A DNA stretch of 36,811 nucleotides, from positions 1-36,811 of the forward strand of contig JAUCBJ010004385.1 in assembly GCA_032718475.1 (NCBI GenBank), written 5' to 3'. The first letter of the stretch is position 1, and each line of letters opens with the position of its first letter. The notes below the pieces were generated by a model. The model had not been told where the DNA came from, searched no databases, and saw only the letters and a program-made list of their open reading frames with translations. Of the stretch, positions 1-10,635 are shown piece by piece. A program made the position numbers and the translations under genes. The stretch is from Nemertoderma westbladi. Taxonomy: Eukaryota > Xenacoelomorpha > Nemertodermatida > Nemertodermatidae.

Positions 1-767
1 CGAATTGTTTGAATGGGATCCCGAATTGTTGGAAAGGGATCCCGAATTGTTGGAACGGGATCCCGAATTGTAGGAACGGGATACGAATTGTAGGAAAGGG
101 ATCCCGAATTGTAGGAACGGGATCCCGAAGTGTTGGAACGGGATCCCGAATTGTAGGAGCGGGATCCCGAATTGTTGGAACGGGATCCTGAATTGTTGGA
201 ACTGGATCCCGGAACGGGATCCTGAATTGTAGGAACGGGATCCCGAATTGTAGGAACGGGATCCAGAATTGTAGGAACGGGATCCCGAATTGTTGGGACG
301 GGATCCCGATTGTTGGAATGGGATCCCGAATTGTTTGAATGGGATCCCGAATTGTTGGAAAGGGATCCCGAATTGTTGGAAAGGGATCCCGAATTGTTTG
401 AATGGGATCCCGAATTGTTGGAAAGGGATCCCGAATTGTTTGAATGGGATCCCGAATTGTTGGAAAGGGATCCCGAATTGTTGGAACGGGATCCCGAATT
501 GTAGGAACGGGATACGAATTGTAGGAAAGGGATCCCGAATTGTAGGAACGGGATCCCGAAGTGTTGGAACTGGATCCCGAATTGTTGGAACGGGATTCCG
601 AATTGTTGGAACGGGATCCTGAATTGTAGGAACGGGATCCCGAATTGTTGGAAAGGGATCCCGAATTGTTGGAACGGGATCCCGAATTGTTTGAATGGGA
701 TCCCGAATTGTTGGAAAGGGATCCCTCCCGAATTGTTGGAACGGGATCCCGAATTGTAGGAACGGGA
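1..767. repeat. 21-bp minisatellite, left block
   Basis: Tandem array of a 21-bp unit with the core GGAACGGGATCCCGAATT, with variants GTTGGA, GTAGGA and GTTTGA between cores. Each unit contains the 10-bp palindrome CGGGATCCCG. The array already occupies base 1, so its true left end lies outside the window. Because 21 is a multiple of three and the unit has few stop codons, several frames stay open on both strands; these are by-products of the period, not genes. A rare shortened unit (GGGATACGAATT) at about 78 and 509 marks a roughly 431-bp duplication inside the array. Confidence 0.95.
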
Positions 768-772
768 GGTAC

Positions 773-1789
773 GGTGACACAGAACCATTTGAAGTGTTAT
801 GGGGCGTCCTCCAAGGAGACACACTTGCAGCATTCCTGTTCATTATTGTGGTTGACTATGTTCTACGCATGTCCTTAGATCATCATAATGATGATGGGGT
901 GATGATAACTCCACCTACTGGCTACAGAAGTCGAGGAAATCCTGCCAAGTACCTAACTAATCTAGACTTTGCTGATGACTTAGGAGTACTCTCAGAATCA
1001 CTAGAGGGAGCCCAACGGCTCCTCAGCTCATTAGAACATGCTGCTTCTAGTGTTGGTCTTTTTATTAACTCCAGAAAGACCAAAATTTTGACAGTTAACT
1101 TTGAAAGTCCTCAGCAAGTCTCTGATCGGATGAGCATAAGCTCAAAGGATGGTATGCTTGAGCATGTGGACGACTTATGTTACCTGGGATCATGGATCCG
1201 GAAGTCAGGTGAGGACCTTCGAATACGTAAGGGAAAGGCATGGGCAGCCTTGTATAGGCTTTCCAGGATTTGGAAGTCACCGAGAATTAATCGGAAACTT
1301 AAGGTCCGATTATTTAGAGCAGCAGTAGTTCCAGTACTCCTCTACGGGAGTCCATGCTGGGCTCTAACTGCTGAGGACACCAAATCTCTGGATGGCACAT
1401 TCACAAGAATGCTACGCCGGGTTCATTGTGTCAAGTACAATGCACACATCTCCAACCAGACACTATATAACATTGGAGGTGTCTCATTGGTTCCCCCAAG
1501 CTTGACACTAGAACAAAATCGCCTCCGCTTTGCAGGACATTGCTTTCGCCGTGAGGACCAGCCTGTGCATAATCTTGTACTTTGGCAGCCTCATGGAGTG
1601 AATAAGCATGGTGGACAGCCCATGACTTTCTTGAGACGCATCTTATAGGACACTGGCCTTAAAGATGCGGATGATCTAGCAAATGTCATGGGTGATAGGG
1701 AGTTGTGGCGGTGCAATTTTGTTGACAAGCCGGCACATCATTCTTAAAAATGCAGCTGCAATGCAGCATGCCGATCCTAGTAGTAGTAG
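773..1789 (+). pseudogene. 5'-truncated non-LTR retrotransposon (LINE), copy 1
   Basis: This is the C-terminal half of a LINE endonuclease/reverse transcriptase ORF. The visible frame to about 1648 shows the RT motif GVLQGD (mutated nearby), the catalytic box LDFADD at about 965-985, the thumb region, and the tail with LYGSPCWALT and RLRFAGHCFRRED. A stop at about 1648 interrupts the tail relative to copy 2, whose reading continues. The start matches copy 2 only from GGTGACAC at 773, so the 5' part is missing, as is usual for aborted target-primed reverse transcription. The 3' end reads GATCCTAGTAGTAG and passes directly into minisatellite. It lies inside the 21-bp array and is not a working element. 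The clade was not assigned; the RT tail type is common in invertebrate endonuclease-RT LINEs. Confidence 0.9.
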
Positions 1790-3250
1790 GAACGGGATAC
1801 GAATTGTAGGAAAGAGATCCCGAATTGTTGGAACGGGATCCCGAATTGTAGGAGCGGGATCCTGAATTGTAGGAACGGGATCCCGAATTGTTGGAACGAG
1901 ATCCCGAATTGTTTGAACGGGATCCCGAATTATTGGAACTGGATCCCGAATTGTAGGAGCGGGATTCCGAATTGTAGGAACGGGATCCCGAATTGTTGGA
2001 ACGGGATCCCGAATTGTAGGAGCGGGGTCCTGAATTGTAGGAACGGGATCCCGAATTGTTGGAACGAGATCCCGAATTGTTTGAACGGGATCCCGAATTA
2101 TTGGAACTGGATCCCGAATTGTAGGAGCGGGATTCCGAATTGTTGGAACGGGATCCCGAATTGTAGGAACGGGATCCTGAATTATAGGAACGGGATCCCG
2201 AATTGTTGGAACGGGATCCCGAATTGTAGGAGCGGGATCCCGATTGTTGGAATGGGATCCCAAATTGTAGGAAAGGGATCCCGAATTGTAGGAACGGGAT
2301 CCCGATTGTTGGAACTGGATCCCGAATTGTAGGAACGGGATCCCGAATTGTTGGAACTGGATCCCGAATTGTTGGAACTGGATCCCGAATTGTAGGATCT
2401 GGATCCCGAATTGAAGGAACGGGATCCCGAATTGTAGGAAAGGGATCCCGAATTGTAGGAACGGGTTCCCGAAGTGTTGGAACTGGATCACGAATTGTAG
2501 GAACGGGATCCCGAATTGTTGGAACGGGATCCCGAATTGTTGGAACGGGATCCCGATTGTTGGAACGGGATCCCGAATTATTGGAATGGGATCCCAAATT
2601 GTTGGAAAGGGATCCCGAATTGTTGGAACGGGATCCCGAATTGTAGGAACGGGATCCCGAATTGTAGGAACGGGATCCCGAATTGTAGGAACGGGGTCCC
2701 GAATTGTTGGAACGGGATCCCGAATTGTTGGAACTGGATCCCGAATTGTAGGAACGGGATTCCGATTTGTTGGAACGGGATCCCGAATTGTAGGAACGGG
2801 ATCCCCCGAATTGTAGGAACGGGATCCCGAATTGTTGGAACGGGATCCCGAATTGTTGGAACGGGATCCCGCATTGTTGGAACTGGATCCCGAATTGTAG
2901 GAACGGGATCCCGAATTGTTGGAACGGGATCCCGAATTGTTGGAACTGGATCCCGAATTGTAGGAACGGGATCCCGAATTGTAGGAACGGGATCCCGAAT
3001 TGTAGGAACGGGATCCCGAATTGTTGGAATGGGATCCCAAATTGTTGGAAAGGGATCCCGAATTGTTGGAACGGGATCCCGAATTGTAGGAACGGGATCC
3101 CGAATTGAAGGAACGGGATCCCGAATTGTTGGAACGGGATCCCGAATTGTTGGAACTGGATCCCGAATTGTAGGAACGGGATCCCGAATTGTAGGAACGG
3201 GATCCCGAATTGTAGGAACGGGATCCCGAATTGTTGGAACGGGAACCCGA
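1790..3250. repeat. 21-bp minisatellite, right block
   Basis: This continues the same 21-bp array after the LINE insertion, with about 69 more units, ending near 3250 where unique sequence starts. Internal higher-order duplication is visible: the run GAGATCCCGAATTGTTTGAA followed by the GAATTATTGGAACTGG variant occurs near 1900 and again about 168 bp (8 units) later. Long open frames on both strands across this block are repeat artefacts encoding seven-residue repeats (for example DPVPTIR or NSGSRSY). Confidence 0.95.
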
Positions 3251-3339
3251 AGTTCCGATAAATAGTTGGTAAACCATCCGATCCCGGTAATCAACTATAA
3301 ATTAATTGTAATATAACTATTGTGTAAATTAAACAGGAA

Positions 3340-3635
3340 CAACTCATGAGACGGGGGGGGGGGGGGGGGGCTGGACGCAAATCCCATCTTGGCGAATTGT
3401 AGGTTAGTTAAGTTATATAAGTTAGATTCTCAATTTAGGGAAAGGAACAGGTTACTGTGGTACGTTATTTTAAACAAAACAATAAACTAAACATAATAGA
3501 ATAGGTTACAGTTTTATTTTTGAGCGTAAACAGCTGTTATTTGCGTCGAATTTCCCCTGGAGAGGGATGAATTTTTATTGCGTCCAGTCCCCCCCCCCCC
3601 CCCCCCCCCTCCCCCGGCCCCCATCTGCAACTCAT
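3340..3635. mobile_element. Short hAT MITE with poly-G terminal inverted repeats
   Basis: The element occupies 3348-3627 and is flanked by the 8-bp direct repeat CAACTCAT at 3340-3347 and 3628-3635, the target-site duplication length of hAT transposons. The left end is GAGAC followed by 18 G and CTGGACGCAA. The right end, reverse-complemented, begins CAGATGGGGG and reaches a run of 21 G followed by ACTGGACGCAA. The shared CTGGACGCAA plus G-runs forms the terminal inverted repeat. The 280-bp interior encodes nothing, so it is non-autonomous. Its interior (about 3429-3545) has relatives at 6251 and 27236. Confidence 0.75.
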
Positions 3636-5098
3636 ATAGCAAAAGCGAACAAATGAATTCACCAACAACGGCGGTGATTGAAAATTATATTTGCGAGACG
3701 CCGGTCGCTCTCAATAAACGTCTTGGTATGCAGATCAATAAGTATAAAACGGGTTTATTAAAAAATTGTATAACTTTATTTCACTCTGGTGATTGATTAG
3801 TATGATTAAATTATACTGAAATTAATTGATGTTAATTACTGGATGGTTTACTGACATATCAATTCGATATAATCAATACAATTCGGTTCTATGGTGCAAC
3901 TATGTATGGATGTTACAATATATAAATATAATTTTAGTATAATTATTGTATCATACAATATTTCTCGTAGGTCAATATTTTAGCAGTTGGAAATGAACTG
4001 GAAATTGAATTCAAAATTCCAACCCCGAAATCCCGAAATATTTGATCCCGTTTACACAATGTACCGCAAAGTAAAACAACAAAAAACCAGGTATAAATAA
4101 ATCACGGGCCAAATGTTATAACTACTGTGGGGTGAGATAAAAACAAGTATTCCATGTAGGCCCTACTATACTACTATATATGGCGATAGCGCGAGGATAG
4201 TCTGTCATTTAAATTAAAATCAAATATTCAATCCTATACAGGTACAGCAACCAGTAAAATCGGAAGTGAGTTCGCCATTAGTAAATACCAGAGTTAATAA
4301 TATATATCCCGTATATACGATTGGATTAATAGCAACCTTTGTACTTCGTTATCCCAAATACAAACTGGCAGACACAATATAGGCAATAAGTGCCCACATT
4401 GTAGAACAGCAATGGTGATTGTATCACTTGTAATGTATAGCCAAAACTATAAGCTCATTAATTAATATGGAGCTCATACAATGGCTGCCTATCATCGTTT
4501 TGTTCTGGGAAATTGTGAGATGAAGAGTTTGTTGGTAACATTGGGGTGGAGAGAAAAAAAAAGAGATACAAAAAGTGTCAGGGAAATATAGTAAGGCAAA
4601 TAATAAAATAAATAATTATTGTAATGGGTTTAATGTTTATTTCATTACAATGTCAACATAAACAAAGAGCAAATAATTATTGTTTTTGTTCATCGCTATT
4701 TAAAAAAATAGATATTTCAAATTGCAATTAAAGTATGAAAGCAATGAGAGTAACTATGGTAACTAAATTAACATTTAGTAATACTCACACGGTCCAGCAT
4801 TACCGGGCGTTCAACTGTGTTACACAAACGGAAAAATATTAGTAATAGTCGGCGAAAGATACTGCAAACCTGCGAAAATGAAAATCTGTGTAACAAAAGC
4901 GACCCCAATATACTACAATATAAACCGCATGTACAAATAAGATTTGTGTAACACATAAATATGTGTGACACCCTTAGCAATGGGGTACAATATAATAATT
5001 ATAATCACCCATAACATAACAATATTTATTTAACAACCCGCTCCATGCAATATAGATCATATACATCATATGCTAAACACCATGTCATGCTCGCACAA

Positions 5099-5127
5099 CC
5101 CCCCCCCCCCCCCCCCCCCCCCATCTC
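5099..5127. repeat. Poly-C24 tract, possible solo hAT terminus
   Basis: A run of 24 C is followed by ATCTC. Reverse-complemented this reads GAGATGGGG, matching the terminus type of the MITE at 3348-3627 (GAGACGGGG and CAGATGGGG). A partner end and 8-bp duplication were not found, so it may be a broken terminus or a simple homopolymer. Confidence 0.4.
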
Positions 5128-6250
5128 CAAATTTATTAGATAGTGTAGAAGAATAAAGTAAAAAATACAATAAGAATTATATCGATTTACGTCTTAAAAT
5201 TCATCCATTCTCGATGATCTGCAGAGGAAGACAATGATAACAAGACAATTCTAGAAAATATATATAACGGCGATGGAGGTGGTTAATTTTTAACTTGATT
5301 CGAAAAGAAAATCCGGCCAGGCCAGCAGTAAGAAACAGTGCTGAACTATCGAAAAATCAAATTTTGTAATATATTATTCATATATGAAAAAATTGGGAGG
5401 GGGTGAGTCGCTGCGAGTTGTTAAAAAAAGTTGTGATATTAAGGTTGATGGTAAAATACTGCCTGTCATTCTGACGAATTTTCAACCATAATCGTTAAAT
5501 AATGGATGTTATTCACGTGCTGCGCGTAGTGCTGAAGAACAAAATGACATACGGGGTGGGGTATACGAGAGTAAATAATTAAACAGTGTAAGTAGTTCAA
5601 TACTGAATTCCAATAACGGTATTAATTATAAAATCATAAATCCGATATGTGTGAAATCTGAGGTGAGGAATGCGAATTATCGCAAAATAAGGCAAATTTT
5701 GAGCAGATTGAAAAGTTTCCGAGGGAGCTGAAAAGTGACAATTTATAGATTACCAAACGTAAACAACGTAATACACGGTTATAAACGACATAAACACACA
5801 CAGAGGTATAGCTTATATAATAATAATTATTTAAGTTGGATCAAATATAATATTCTGAAATCTACTTACTTATAATTATTATTGTAAACATAAAATAAAA
5901 AGTCATCGCGTAGAGTTTCATAAAGAAAATTTGAAAAATTATGACACAGAAGTTATTATTACTCCATAGTTCAACTGTTTTATAATATAATAGAAATATT
6001 TACATGTTTTTACCTTTCTGGATAATTAATAACTACTCATTGCGAGTACAATACATAAGTACACAACAGATACCAAATCTTTTACAATTGGTTACTGGAG
6101 CTACACTAGTAGAACAAGAGCACATAGTGATAACCCATTCCAATACTCTACCTCAACTATCATTGTCTTACACAATGACCCTTATACGGTCCCACAACAA
6201 TATAACTCAATAGATTTTAACCGACAACCGACAACCATAATTATTAACGC

Positions 6251-6370
6251 TAATTCTCAATTAAAGAATGGAACAGGTTACAGTGGAACGCTATTCCAAC
6301 CAAAACAATAAACGACAGGAGTGAACACAAGTTATAATTTTATGTTTGTCATTGTTGGGTGTATTTGTCG
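6251..6370. repeat. Diverged copy of the 3348-3627 MITE interior
   Basis: Aligns by eye with about 3429-3545: TTCTCAATT, then GGAACAGGTTAC, then GTGG.ACG, then ACAAAACAATAAAC occur in the same order and spacing in both. It has no poly-G ends here. Confidence 0.55.
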
Positions 6371-6822
6371 GCTGTCGTATATCGTTTACACCCATTTTAT
6401 CCCAATGTATAGTCTGTTGGATAGGGTTACGAAATGGTGGGATTAACTAGAGGATAACTCATCGCTCTGGTTACGGGAGTAAGAGCTAAGTAAAAATGTC
6501 AAAAGTTGTTTTTCTAGAACTTTTAACTCCATTGATTTTATAATTTATAAGACAGTTAAATAAATTAATTAATTAAATGGTGGCGACATTGAAGATTGGT
6601 AATATAATTTATGTTTAAAAATGTCGTCAAAATACTTTACATAGCGTACGTTGTCTGTCATAATATGTCTAAAATAAATAAATTAATAAGTCTAATTAAT
6701 TAGTCAATAAATGGGGTCATGATAATTTATCGTAATAATGTTGAATTAAATTGGGGCTAGTAGTAAGTTAAAATACACAAAAATAATTATTACCACTCCA
6801 AAAAATATGAAAATAAATTTGT

Positions 6823-7263
6823 TGGAATAATTTTACATTATTCAAAATGGAATAATTTTACATTATTCAAAATGGAATAATTTTACATTATTCAAAATGG
6901 AATAATTTTACATTATTCAAAATGGAATAATTTTACATTATTCAAAATGGGAATAATTTTACATTATTCAAAATGGGAATAATTTTACATTATTCAAAAT
7001 GGGAATAATTTTACATTATTCAAAATGGAATAATTTTACATTATTCAAAATGGAATAATTTTACATTATTCAAAATTGAATAATTTTACATTATTCAAAA
7101 TGGAATAATTTTACATTATTCAAAATGGAATAATTTTACATTATTCAAAATGGAATAATTTTACATTATTCAAAATGGAATAATTTTACATTATTCAAAA
7201 TGGAATAATTTTACATTATTCAAAATGGAATAACTTTACATTATTCAAAATGGAATAATTTTA
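6823..7263. repeat. 25/26-bp hairpin minisatellite
   Basis: About 17 near-identical tandem units, each TGGAATAATTTTACATTATT followed by CAAAA; three successive units carry an extra G (26 bp). Every unit contains the perfect 7-bp inverted repeat GAATAAT / ATTATTC separated by TTTAC, so a single strand can form a hairpin per unit. Very low divergence suggests recent expansion or homogenisation. No protein frame is involved. Confidence 0.95.
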
Positions 7264-10200
7264 GTTTCAGGTTTGATCTTGGCCTCCTGCTACTATTTCA
7301 GATTAAGTTATAGTTGTTTCAGTTTTCTGTGAAAAGTGTGGTAATCCACATTACAATAGGGAGACTACAGCCAAGACTAATAAAATACACTTAGCTGAGT
7401 TTGTGTTTGTGCATGTCTGGTCGAAGGTCTGCTATTGGTTTGGCTTGTAGAAAATTATTGTACATTTTACTGAATTGATTACTAGTTGACCTAAAGGTGA
7501 AGGACAGAAAGAACAAACATAATAGATTAAATAAAACGGATACGTACGTAACCATCAGTACTTCTTGTCTCGCCCCATAAGCTATAACCCAGTATAGTAC
7601 ATAACATTGATTTCTGTTTAAAGATCCAAAATTTTGGCACAGCCATAATAGTTTATCATTGGAGTTAGTTAATTGTGGACATCATAGGGCCTTTTGCTAA
7701 AGGCGATAAATAAATCGTCAGACAGACAGGCAGAGGTTTATAATGTCTAGACATTGCTTACCTATATTTGGGTATCAAAATGATTGCAGAATATGAATAA
7801 TCATGTATTCTATAACAGATAACCTGCTAATGAAACAACAATGAATGATATCATCATAGGAACTCCAAACGCACTTTTATGACAATTTTAATTTCGGCCA
7901 GACAAGACGAATTTCTGCAATTAATTGATGATAGAGGCGGTAACGTACAACTATTTGAGAGAAATTAGAAGAAAGTTATAAGATTTTTCCACTCACAATA
8001 GAATTTAATGAATTTATAAAACTAACATAATCGTAAATAATCAAAGATATATCATACCTTGGATGTGCAGTGTATAACTTGTTTACTTTTGATTTTCTTG
8101 GTTGATTGGTTTACCAATGATTGAAAGTGGATCGTATGCGGGCTCTAAAATGTAAATCCTACCATTCCTTTGCATGTTTACTATTATTTAAATCTATAAT
8201 TAATCTATTACTTAGAACATCAGTGCTCCTTATGCCCCTATGAGAGACACCAATATATCTACTACAATACTCGGGGCGATCAGAATGAGAAAAAAATTAT
8301 GATTTCATATTAATATCACAATCCCTCTAAAGTCGTGGTTGTCTAACATCATATAGTTAAAAAATATTACGACCAGGACCAAATGGATGGTTGGATTCGT
8401 TTGCACGATCAATCGGATTAAGAAAGTTTCTATACTTTACTGAAATTTTAAATAGGAAATGTTGTGAAATCATGTAACGTTAATTATCTTGGGAGTGAAA
8501 GTGAAGGAGGGGAGAAAGAGATTTAATGTACAATGTTTGAGTTGAACTTTGGTAACATTTGAATCCAGTGTCCAACATTGTGAATGATGTATAAAAAGGA
8601 CAATTGAAGATAAATAGAGAGTGAACTCATCGATTTAGATTAAATCCCAAAACAACGCGATGGTCAGCTGAGAAATCGGTACAGCTGAAAGAAACCCTAT
8701 TGGATTACAATCTAATCCAATATCAGTTGCAGGTCTGTTGCACAACACATCGTGGGGACCAAGCACTGCCAGAATTAATGAAGAATTAATGATATTCATG
8801 TGATGGACCGAACCACCCTCCAATGAATATCATTAGGAACCACCATTCCCATCACACTGAACGCGGGTCCAACCAAATAGTTTAAGTTAGAATCTATTTT
8901 AAAGCTATCATCGATTAGGTCAACCAAGTTATGTCAGCCAGTGTGAATGAGAATGGTGCCTAACAATTCGTAAAAGTCGTAAACTTATAATAATGAACAT
9001 TTTGCAGTACAATGGTATAGCTAAATTATGTTTCAAATAAATACAATATAATTCGAAAACAAATACAGTTATTTTCATTGCCTACATTGCACTACATGCG
9101 AATGTGAATATATTCTTCTTATTCAATAATAATCAATAAATGACACATTTTGACGTCACAAATCTCATATTTACACGTATAAAACTTCTAGTAAAGGCAA
9201 ATTATTATCTGGTGGCGGAGTGAGGGAGGCTTTCACATAGTCACAAGAAAATAATAAACTACTCTAGCTACAGACATACTGCCACTGTAAACAACTTACC
9301 GCACAGCTATTCGATGGTTTGATAAAATGTACTTTATTATTGGTAGCTTAGCTACATAAATAAGGCTTAACAATCACAGCTAATAAAACAGTAATTTATT
9401 TAATTTAACAATTAAAAATTATTACAATACAATAAATAGATGCTTAGATTTGCGACTAGAGTATTTTTTAACTATAGCATAATTAATTATTGCTAACTCT
9501 TATAGTACGTAAGTTGCTTTACTTTTTTGCATTTTTTTTCTGTTAGCATATTAATGCCATGTACTCGCAATGTATATTGTGTTGTGCGAGTGATTATGGG
9601 GTTGAAGTATTACATCAACCACTCCCCATGTCCCTCGTGGTCCTTTATTTAATACAAAGGTGTAACACAAAAGTCCGTGAGAGAAACAATGTTGGAAAAA
9701 ACCTTATTTACCGGTACTATAGTAGATCGGAATGACAGATTAATTGTCAATTATTGCGAAATGGTAAATCTTAATCTGTTATTGATTGCGCCAACTGCGT
9801 AGGTAGGAATATAGCACAAACAACAGTACGAAGACATGACCTACGTAATGGTGAAACTATATATATTATGAATGATTGGGAATTGGTATATATTTTGTTG
9901 GTGCGAAGAGAATCTCTGATTGCACGATATTGCAGTCTACAATCAATTTGGTGATCATTTGCAATTTATAAAAATTGCCAAAAGAACCATTGTTCGATTC
10001 TGTGACGGTCTAAGTAGTAAATAATGATACAATATTAATGTCTAATCGCAATAAACCATTGTTACATATAATTATAAAACTAATAAGAGCTAACCTTACA
10101 GTCATTGTGTAAGTTACAGCACAGATGATGAAAAAAGGATATGTAAAATGTATGGAAGAATTCAATGTTCGTATGACTGCGTAGAAAAATTAACCACCAA

Positions 10201-10635
10201 ACTTTACATACTTTGAGTTTGGTAAAGAAAGGGGGGAGTGCATTTTATATAAAATCGGGACAAATAATAAACAATAATTATAGTACTAACAAACTAAGGG
10301 AGACAACCAGTAGATATCCAACATCTCCCACCCTGGGCCCAGTTACATTAAGCAGACTATACATTGGGTTTATAATAAGATGCTCGCTAACCAAGCAACC
10401 AGGTGGTTCCCGGATTATTATTATAATATATACAAAAAAAGTTGAGAGGAAATAAATAATGTAACGAAATTTATATGTACCGGAAAAGCGCCAATATCTC
10501 AAAACCAAACTAAAACCGGTAACATAACCGGAGTCATAGCAACTGATTGCGGACCAACCATGGGACACACCGACCGTAAAGACAATTACAGTCATCAGTA
10601 GAGGTATGGTAGGGGTTGTATTGCGGTAACACATT
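7264..10635. other. AT-rich intergenic stretch downstream of the BET gene, no gene seen
   Basis: Nothing protein-like was recognised. A 9-bp inverted repeat ATTGGATTA / TAATCCAAT lies at 8699-8721. The portion just below 10636 is probably the BET 3' UTR, but no convincing AATAAA on the minus strand was found close to the stop codon. Confidence 0.55.

Larger units (their letters stand above)
3636..6822. other. AT-rich intergenic stretch, no gene seen
   Basis: No open frame longer than about 70 codons looks like a protein and no splice-linked coding pattern was recognised. It contains a 24-bp poly-C tract (5099-5122) and a diverged MITE-interior copy (6251-6370), listed separately. Confidence 0.6.

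Noticed and set aside
1676-3277. 533-codon minus-strand open frame, and similar long frames in the 21-bp array
   Set aside because: Period of 21 (a multiple of 3) with almost no stops in the unit yields open frames on both strands; the residues are only the repeat read in shifted phases, and the end runs into LINE antisense.
3578-3796. 72-codon plus-strand frame starting with polyproline
   Set aside because: Begins in the poly-C terminus of a MITE and has no conserved feature.
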